Of a stretch of DNA of 8,385 bases, positions 3,400 to 8,385 are shown in pieces. Below the pieces are notes generated by a model. It was not told the DNA's origin. It did not search any database and saw only the letters and a program-made list of their open reading frames with translations. Each line of letters begins with the position of its first letter. Position 1 is the first letter of the stretch. Source of the DNA: Patescibacteria group bacterium (GTDB lineage: Bacteria; Patescibacteriota; Minisyncoccia; Minisyncoccales; UBA10102); contig JAHIUP010000023.1 of NCBI GenBank assembly GCA_018816925.1, forward strand, positions 1 through 8,385, given 5' to 3'. A program made the translations under genes and the position numbers.

Positions 3400-5034
3400 T
3401 TAATATTCTCCCATTCCGCCTGGCATGCCAGGCATTCCTCCCCCGCCCTTTTGTTCCTTCTCGGGCAGGTCCGCCACCACAACCTCGGTGGTCAAAAGCA
3501 TGGAAGCGGCGGATACCGCGTTCTCCAAGGCCGAGCGCACCACCTTCACAGGGTCCACGACTCCTGCGCTCACGAGGTCTTCGTACGTACCCTTTGCCGC
3601 GTTGTACCCGAACGCTCCCTCTCCCTTCTGAACCTCGGAAGCCACCACGGCTCCGTCCTGGCCGGCGTTGGAGGCAATCTGTCGTATTGGCTCCTCCAAG
3701 GCGCGCTGAAGAATCTTCACGCCAATGCGCTCCTCCGCATCTTCCAGCTCAAAACCCTCAAGCTTCTTCGCTGATCTCAAAAGAGCCACGCCGCCCCCAG
3801 GAACAATTCCTTCTTCTACCGCCGCCTTGGTTGCCGCAAGCGCGTCTTCGGTCTTGTGCTGGCGGGATTTCTGCTCCACTTCCGTTGGGGCTCCCACGCG
3901 CACAACCGCAACCCCTCCCGCGAGCTTAGCTAAACGCTCCTGGAGTTTTTCCTTGTCAAAATCAGAAGTCGCCTCCTCAAGAAGCGTGCGCACCTGCTTG
4001 ATGCGGTTCTCCACGCGCTCCTTGGGGCCCCTCCCTTCTACAATGGTCGTGTCATCTTTTGTAGCAACAATCCTCCTTGCCGAACCCAGCTGGGAAAGCT
4101 CCACCTTGTCAAGCTTCAAGCCGAGCTCTTCGGAAAGCACCTGGGCTCCCGTGACCGCCGCAATATCCTCAAGCAACTCCTTTTTGCGGTCTCCGAAACC
4201 GGGCGCCTTTACGGCAAGAGTCGTAAAAATGCCTCGGAGCTTATTCACTACGAGGGTCGCCAAAGCATCCCCCTCCACGTCATCTGCAATAATGATAAGA
4301 TTCTTCTTCCCCGTGGTCGCAACCGCCTCCAGCGTGGGAAGAATATCCTGCACAGAAGAAATCTTCCTGTCTGTGACGAGCACGTAAGGGTCCTCCAAGA
4401 CCGCTTCCATGCGTTCCATATTAGAAACCATATACTGGGAGATGTATCCTTTGTCGAACCGGAGTCCCCGTACTACCTCCTTCTGAATTCCCAGGGTCTG
4501 GGACTCCTCTATGGTTATGGCACCGTCCTTGCCCACCTCATCCATTACCTCCGCGATAAGGTTACCCAGCTCCTGGTCTTCCGCGGAAATGGTGGCCACC
4601 TGCGTCATCTCCTCTTTAGTGGAAACGGGATGGGCCATCTCTTTGAGAGTTGCCACCACATATCCCATTGCCTTTTCCAGGCCCCTGCGAATAGCAAGAG
4701 GATTCGCTCCCGCCGCCACATTCTTGAATCCCTCTTGCACAATGGCCTGCGTAAGCACGGTTGCGGTGGTAGTCCCATCACCTGCCACATCATTGGTCTT
4801 GGAAGCCGCCTCCTTCACGATCTCGGCTCCCAGGTTCTCAACCTTGTCCTCCAGCTCTATCTTCTTTGCGATGGTAACCCCGTCATTCGTGATTGTGGGG
4901 GCGCCGTACCCCTCTTCAAGCACCACATTCCTTCCCTTTGGTCCAAGAGTCACCTTCACGGCGTTCGCGAGTTTATCTACGCCTTCCTTTATCTTTTTTC
5001 TTGCCTCCTCTGAATAAAGAATCTGTTTTGCCAT
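3400..5034 (-). CDS. groEL: GroEL, chaperonin large subunit
   Basis: GroEL forms the double-ring ATP-driven folding chamber capped by GroES in the cytoplasm. The 544-residue protein is full length, with no interruption. Recognisable parts are LGPKGRNVVLE near residue 30, the ATP-binding NDVAGDGTTTATVL near 81-94, the apical domain in the middle (RGLRFDKGYISQYMV, APGFGDRKKELL), the TEDALAATKAAVEEG segment carrying the catalytic aspartate, PGGGVALL, and the flexible GGM-rich tail GGGGMPGMPGGMGEY. The ATG at 5034 fits the family's MAKQILYSEEAR opening, but no Shine-Dalgarno precedes it. It follows groES in the same direction after an unusually long gap containing the 150-nt structured element. 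Confidence 0.98.
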   Translation of the reverse strand: MAKQILYSEEARKKIKEGVDKLANAVKVTLGPKGRNVVLEEGYGAPTITNDGVTIAKKIELEDKVENLGAEIVKEAASKTNDVAGDGTTTATVLTQAIVQEGFKNVAAGANPLAIRRGLEKAMGYVVATLKEMAHPVSTKEEMTQVATISAEDQELGNLIAEVMDEVGKDGAITIEESQTLGIQKEVVRGLRFDKGYISQYMVSNMERMEAVLEDPYVLVTDRKISSVQDILPTLEAVATTGKKNLIIIADDVEGDALATLVVNKLRGIFTTLAVKAPGFGDRKKELLEDIAAVTGAQVLSEELGLKLDKVELSQLGSARRIVATKDDTTIVEGRGPKERVENRIKQVRTLLEEATSDFDKEKLQERLAKLAGGVAVVRVGAPTEVEQKSRQHKTEDALAATKAAVEEGIVPGGGVALLRSAKKLEGFELEDAEERIGVKILQRALEEPIRQIASNAGQDGAVVASEVQKGEGAFGYNAAKGTYEDLVSAGVVDPVKVVRSALENAVSAASMLLTTEVVVADLPEKEQKGGGGMPGMPGGMGEY

Positions 5035-5074
5035 AGTTCTATGAATTATTGATAGCTATAAATATACGAACGCT

Positions 5075-5224
5075 GACGCGAGGAAATATTGTTCTCCAGG
5101 AAGCTCTCGGAACCCTGCCAGCATGGTCTCCGACGAATGTCGGAGTGGCAGGGTGAGAGCGCAACCCCCGAGCGGCGACTGGGCCGCGAGAGGGGTGATT
5201 CTTGGGAGCAGTATTTCGAGCGTC
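5075..5224. ncRNA. Structured intergenic element, copy 2 (groES-groEL gap); family not recognised
   Basis: Same architecture as the element at 1716-1864 and almost the same length (150 versus 149 nt). Base stem GACGC/GCGTC (5075-5079 with 5220-5224); closing stem 5087-5101 with 5199-5213. Arm 1: GCTCTC/GAGAGC (5103-5108 with 5155-5160), bulged GGA (5109-5111), 9-bp stem ACCCTGCCA/TGGCAGGGT (5112-5120 with 5146-5154), and an inner hairpin CTCCGAC/GTCGGAG (5128-5134 with 5139-5145). GCA junction (5161-5163). Arm 2: ACCCC/GGGGT (5164-5168 with 5192-5196), an internal loop, GCGGC/GCCGC (5172-5176 with 5183-5187). It starts 2 nt after the groES stop and ends 40 nt before the groEL ATG. The 9-bp stems of the two copies share no sequence yet both pair perfectly. 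Closing-stem changes are G-U compatible on the plus strand only, so the transcribed strand is uncertain. Confidence 0.78.
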
Positions 5225-5226
5225 GT

Positions 5227-5520
5227 CTACTCTTCTAACACCGCGAGGACGTCTTCCTCCTTCGCGACAAGATACTCCTTCTCTTCTATGGTTACCTCGT
5301 GAGGGCCGTACTTTGTGAATACCACCAGGTCGCCCTCTTTTACCTCCAAGGGAACAACCCTTCCTTCCTCCGTACGCCTTCCGGGCCCAACCGCCACGAC
5401 TTTACCCCGTTCCGGACGTTCCTTTTCTACGGTCTCTGGGAGAATGATGCCCGATTTCGTCTTTTCCTCTCGCTCAAGGGGCTCCAACACGATATGGTCT
5501 GCTATGGGACGAATCTTCAT
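5227..5520 (-). CDS. groES: GroES, co-chaperonin
   Basis: GroES forms the seven-membered lid of the GroEL chamber. The 97-residue product is of normal length: MKIRPIADHIVLEPLE, then the mobile loop that contacts GroEL (about residues 18-34, KTKSGIILPETVEKERPERG with the SGIIL hydrophobic contact), followed by GKVVAVGPGRR, the VKEGDLVVFTKYGPHEV barrel core and a terminal strand ending EDVLAVLEE. It is the first gene of the operon, about 88 nt downstream of the predicted transcription start. GAGGGG occurs only about 28 nt before the ATG, too far for a normal ribosome-binding site; just before the ATG the leader is AT-rich. Confidence 0.97.
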   Translation of the reverse strand: MKIRPIADHIVLEPLEREEKTKSGIILPETVEKERPERGKVVAVGPGRRTEEGRVVPLEVKEGDLVVFTKYGPHEVTIEEKEYLVAKEEDVLAVLEE

Positions 5521-5581
5521 AAATAAAATGTGTATATATTACTATTTCCCCTCTTAAACCTTTCCCTTTGAGACACGCGAG

Positions 5582-5608
5582 CTGGCACTCGAAGAACCTG
5601 ACTGCTAA
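5582..5608 (-). promoter_or_regulatory. Degenerate CIRCE operator (HrcA-binding site) of groES-groEL
   Basis: The CIRCE consensus is TTAGCACTC-N9-GAGTGCTAA. In plus-strand coordinates this site has CTGGCACTC (5582-5590, seven of nine), exactly 9 spacer bases, and GACTGCTAA (5600-5608, eight of nine). It lies just downstream of the -10 box with its outer edge at the expected transcription start, the classical place for HrcA repression of chaperonin operons. hrcA itself is not in the window. Confidence 0.85.
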
Positions 5609-5614
5609 GTCCCT

Positions 5615-5643
5615 ACTCTAGAAAAAATGGCAAGAAATGTCAA
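5615..5643 (-). promoter_or_regulatory. groES-groEL promoter
   Basis: A perfect -35 box TTGACA (5638-5643) and a -10 box TAGAGT (5615-5620) are separated by 17 nt; transcription would begin near 5608, the edge of the CIRCE operator. The TGA stop of uvrA (5640-5642) is inside the -35 box, so the promoter begins where the upstream gene ends, with no terminator visible between. Confidence 0.85.
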
Positions 5644-8385
5644 GAGGCCTTACTGCTAAGCACACGCTTCAGAAACTGGCCCGTGTAGCTTCCCTTTACC
5701 CTAGAGATATCCTTGGGGGTTCCCTCCGCCACCACGCGCCCTCCTCCAGACCCGCCTTCCGGTCCCAAGTCAATTACCCAGTCGCAATTGCGCAGGAGGT
5801 CCAAGTTATGTTCTACCACAACTACCGTATTACCCTTGTCCACTAGCTTGCGGAGCACCCAGACAAGCTGCTGAATGTCATGGGGATGGAGCCCGGTGGT
5901 GGGTTCGTCAAGAATGTACAGGGTCTTGCCCGTAGACCTCCTCGAAAGCTCCGTGGAAAGCTTGACCCGCTGGGCCTCTCCTCCAGAAAGCGATGGAGCG
6001 GGCTGGCCAAGCTCAAGATAGCAAAGCCCCACGTCTCTAAGGGTCTGAAGTTTCGCCGCAAGGCCGGGAATGTTCTCAAAGAAGGCAAGCGCCTCTTCCA
6101 CGGTGAGGGCAAGCACTTCCGCGATGTTCTTGCCCCGCATCTGCACCTCCAACACTTCCTTGGTATAGCGCTTGCCCTGACATTCGTCGCACTCCACATA
6201 GACATCGGGAAGAAAGAACATCTCAATCTTCTTCACGCCCTGGCCCTCGCACGCCTCGCACCTTCCTCCCTTCACATTAAAAGAAAACTTCCCCTGCTCG
6301 TAACCCCGAATACGCGCCTCCTTCGTGCGCGCAAATAGGTCCCGAATAATAGAGAAGGCGCCCGTGTAGGTGGCAGGATTGGAGCGGGGTGTACGCCCTA
6401 TGGGCGCCTGGTCCACGAGCACTACCTTATTAAGCAGATGCGTCCCCGCTATATTCTTATGGGCGCCCGGCTGATCTTTGGCGCCATAGAATTTTCGGAG
6501 CAATGTCCTCGCAAGGATATCATTCACGAGAGAGCTCTTCCCTGACCCGGACACGCCCGTCACGCACACGAATCTGCCCAGGGGAATCTTCACGTCAATA
6601 TTCTGAAGGTTGTGCTCGAGTGCCCCCTTCACCACAAGATACTTCGTTCCCTTTGCCGGAATGGAAGGTACCTTCACCTCCTTTCTTCCGGAAAGATACT
6701 CCCCGGTAAGGACGTTCGCTCTTAAGAGCTGACGTGGGGTTCCTTGAAACACCACCTTGCCTCCGTGCTTTCCCGCTCCCGGCCCAATGTCCACCACCCA
6801 GTCAGACGCAAGAACGGTCTGGGGGTCATGCTCCACCACAAGCACGGTGTTCTGCAGGTCCCGGAGCTCCTTGAGGGTGTAGATGAGCCGGCTCTGGTCG
6901 CGTGGATGGAGTCCTATAGAGGGCTCGTCTAAGATGTAGAGCACCCCGGAAAGCTTGGAACCCATTTGCGTGGCAAGACGGATACGCTGCTCCTCCCCTC
7001 CCGAAAGGGTACCCGCCTTTCTCGCAAGAGTAAGATATTCCAAACCCACGTCCATAAGAAACTGCACACGGTTCTTCACCTCCTTGAGTATGGGAACTGC
7101 TACCGTACGGAGCTCCTTGGAAAGAAAGGCCTTCTCAAGTTCTTTAAAGAAATCGGCAAGTTGTCCCACTTCCTTACTCGAGACATCGTAGAGGGACTTT
7201 CCTCCCACGGTAACGGCAAGCGCCTCCGGCCTCAAGCGCTTGCCCCCACACGTCTCACATACGCGCTCTACCATATACTGCTCCAACTCCTCTCTGGCAT
7301 GCTCCGATTCCGTCTCCCGGCACTTCCGCTCCAGCCAAGGAATGACTCCCTCCCACCCGCCTTCGGCGGGCGAGGCTCGCCCGCTTTTGCGGGCGGCAAA
7401 GTCCCCATCTCCGTAAAGCACAACGTGAAGCGCGTTAGCAGGAAGGTCTTTCACGGGAACCTCGAGGGAAAATCCGTAGAGGTGAGCCGCCTCCTCAAGC
7501 TTCCACCAGAAATATCCCTGTCTCCCTACGCGGTGGGACGCTCGCGCCCAGGGAAATACGGCGCCCTCCGCAAGAGAAAGACGGCGGTTGGGCAGGACAA
7601 GGTCGGGGTCCACCTCCAGTTTTTCCCCGAGCCCCTGACAGGCGGGACACGCCCCGTACGGAGAATTGAAGGAGAACAGCCGGGGCTCAATTTCCGGAAG
7701 ACTCACTCCGCACCTCTCGCACGCAAAGCGTTCGGAGAACACGAGGGTTTCCTTGCCAGCACCCACAAAGACCACGCCCTTGCCGAGCTTGAGAGCGGTT
7801 TGCAAAGAGTCCATGAGACGGGGACGGTCCACCTCTTTGCCTATCTCCATACGATCCACCACCACTTCAATGTTATGCTTCTTTTGACGGTCCAGTTCAT
7901 GCTCGAGGGCTTCCTCAACGCGCATGAGGACGCCATCCACGGCTACGCGCACGAATCCTGCCCGCTGTACCTCCTGAAGCACTCCCTGATGCTCCCCCTT
8001 CCTTCCCCGTACCACGGGACCTAAAATAGCTATCTCCGTTCCCTCGGACAGAGCAAGTACGCTCTCTCCTATCTTCTGCACGCTCTGACGATTCACCTCC
8101 CTGCCACACTTGGGACAGTGTGGCTGGCCCACCCTCGCGAACAAGAGACGGAGGTAGTCGGCGATCTCCGTAATGGTCCCTACCGTAGACCGGGGATTAT
8201 GCGCTCCCTTTCTTTGATCTATGGCAATGGCAGGCGCTATGCCTTCAATGCGATCCACGTCGGGCTTATCCATGACGCCGAGGAATTGGCGCGCGTACGC
8301 AGACAAGCTTTCCACATACCTCCTCTGACCTTCGGCATACAGGGTATCAAAGGCGAGAGAGCTTTTCCCGGAACCGGAAAGCCCC
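5640..8385 (-). CDS. uvrA: UvrA, excinuclease ABC subunit A (N-terminus cut off by window edge)
   Basis: UvrA is the DNA damage-recognition ATPase of nucleotide excision repair, acting as a dimer with UvrB. The frame is open through the right edge: before the GTG at 8315 it continues as GLSGSGKSSLAFDTLYAEGQ, which holds the first Walker A, so about 30 residues are missing out of about 940. Further visible parts are the CPKC zinc knuckle near 8110, CERCG with CPACQG near 7640-7720, CETCGG near 7250, ABC signature LSGGEEQRIRLATQ near 7000, ILDEPSIGLH near 6930, the second Walker A GVSGSGKSS near 6550, the CEACEGQG/CDECQGKRY zinc finger near 6170-6260, LSGGEAQRVKLS near 5980 and ILDEPTTGLHP near 5905. 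The first signature has Glu where LSGGEAQ is usual. A palindrome-rich segment is inserted in frame at 7356-7394. Confidence 0.97.
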   Translation of the reverse strand, partial: GLSGSGKSSLAFDTLYAEGQRRYVESLSAYARQFLGVMDKPDVDRIEGIAPAIAIDQRKGAHNPRSTVGTITEIADYLRLLFARVGQPHCPKCGREVNRQSVQKIGESVLALSEGTEIAILGPVVRGRKGEHQGVLQEVQRAGFVRVAVDGVLMRVEEALEHELDRQKKHNIEVVVDRMEIGKEVDRPRLMDSLQTALKLGKGVVFVGAGKETLVFSERFACERCGVSLPEIEPRLFSFNSPYGACPACQGLGEKLEVDPDLVLPNRRLSLAEGAVFPWARASHRVGRQGYFWWKLEEAAHLYGFSLEVPVKDLPANALHVVLYGDGDFAARKSGRASPAEGGWEGVIPWLERKCRETESEHAREELEQYMVERVCETCGGKRLRPEALAVTVGGKSLYDVSSKEVGQLADFFKELEKAFLSKELRTVAVPILKEVKNRVQFLMDVGLEYLTLARKAGTLSGGEEQRIRLATQMGSKLSGVLYILDEPSIGLHPRDQSRLIYTLKELRDLQNTVLVVEHDPQTVLASDWVVDIGPGAGKHGGKVVFQGTPRQLLRANVLTGEYLSGRKEVKVPSIPAKGTKYLVVKGALEHNLQNIDVKIPLGRFVCVTGVSGSGKSSLVNDILARTLLRKFYGAKDQPGAHKNIAGTHLLNKVVLVDQAPIGRTPRSNPATYTGAFSIIRDLFARTKEARIRGYEQGKFSFNVKGGRCEACEGQGVKKIEMFFLPDVYVECDECQGKRYTKEVLEVQMRGKNIAEVLALTVEEALAFFENIPGLAAKLQTLRDVGLCYLELGQPAPSLSGGEAQRVKLSTELSRRSTGKTLYILDEPTTGLHPHDIQQLVWVLRKLVDKGNTVVVVEHNLDLLRNCDWVIDLGPEGGSGGGRVVAEGTPKDISRVKGSYTGQFLKRVLSSKAS
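7356..7394. repeat. GC-rich triple palindrome inside the uvrA coding region
   Basis: Three overlapping inverted repeats occupy 39 bases: CCCGCC-TTC-GGCGGG (7356-7370), GCGGGCGAG-G-CTCGCCCGC (7366-7384) and GCCCGC-TTTT-GCGGGC (7379-7394). They encode the Ala/Gly/Arg-rich stretch ARKSGRASPAEGG, between LYGDGDFA and WEGVIPWLERK. That is a variable stretch in UvrA between the YG-G and FEGV-like segments. Length is a multiple of three, so the frame is kept. It looks like a REP-like palindromic element accommodated in a surface loop, although a chance GC-rich linker cannot be excluded. Confidence 0.6.

Noticed and set aside
3725..4387. 220-codon plus-strand ORF across groEL, and similar long plus-strand ORFs across uvrA (6966-8024)
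   Set aside because: Serine- or arginine/leucine-rich shadows of highly conserved genes on the other strand; no recognisable motifs.
1..8385. CRISPR array, rRNA, tRNA, integrase or transposase
   Set aside because: No regularly spaced direct repeats, RNA-gene signatures or recombinase motifs were seen.

Overview
The window is bacterial and almost entirely coded on the minus strand. Reading along that strand, it holds uvrA (cut off by the window's right edge), groES-groEL, a RelB/DinJ-YafQ-type toxin-antitoxin pair, lemA-htpX, and then a low-GC patch of small genes and gene fragments ending in the first codons of a ribbon-helix-helix gene. Compact gene spacing, starts mostly lacking Shine-Dalgarno sequences, apparently leaderless promoters, lemA-htpX and a RelBE-type pair would fit a Patescibacteria/CPR (Parcubacteria-like) genome of moderately high GC. 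That assignment is an inference from general character; there is no rRNA or other marker to settle it.

Right part (5227-8385): uvrA ends with a stop codon embedded in the -35 box of the groESL promoter. A degenerate CIRCE operator lies at the expected transcription start, so groES-groEL is very probably repressed by HrcA. groES and groEL are separated by an unusually long 192-nt gap almost filled by a 150-nt structured element. groEL is followed by an intrinsic terminator.

Middle part (2498-3324): the antitoxin-toxin operon has a good promoter carrying a short palindrome, an apparently leaderless antitoxin start, and a toxin Shine-Dalgarno overlapping the antitoxin stop codon. It ends at a two-way terminator. 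On the other side of that terminator is the only plus-strand coding candidate, a 33-codon ORF that looks like the tail of a lost gene.

Left part (1-2444): lemA and htpX form the usual two-gene unit, but the gap between them carries a second copy of the 150-nt element. Beyond htpX lies a mosaic: a short zinc-ribbon-like ORF, a low-GC four-helix membrane protein gene, the first codons of a second zinc-ribbon gene fused out of frame to the last 17 codons of a second htpX, and a new gene start with an operator-like palindrome.

The most interesting item is the pair of structured elements at 1716-1864 and 5075-5224. Both have the same architecture: a long closing stem, a three-base GGA bulge at the same place, a 9-bp stem of unrelated sequence but perfect pairing in each copy, a GCA junction and a second interrupted hairpin. 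They sit right after a stop codon between the two genes of two different protein-quality-control operons. All four wobble-type positions in the closing stem of copy 2 are G-U only if the RNA is read from the plus strand, which raises the possibility of an antisense or independently transcribed RNA. I do not recognise the family.
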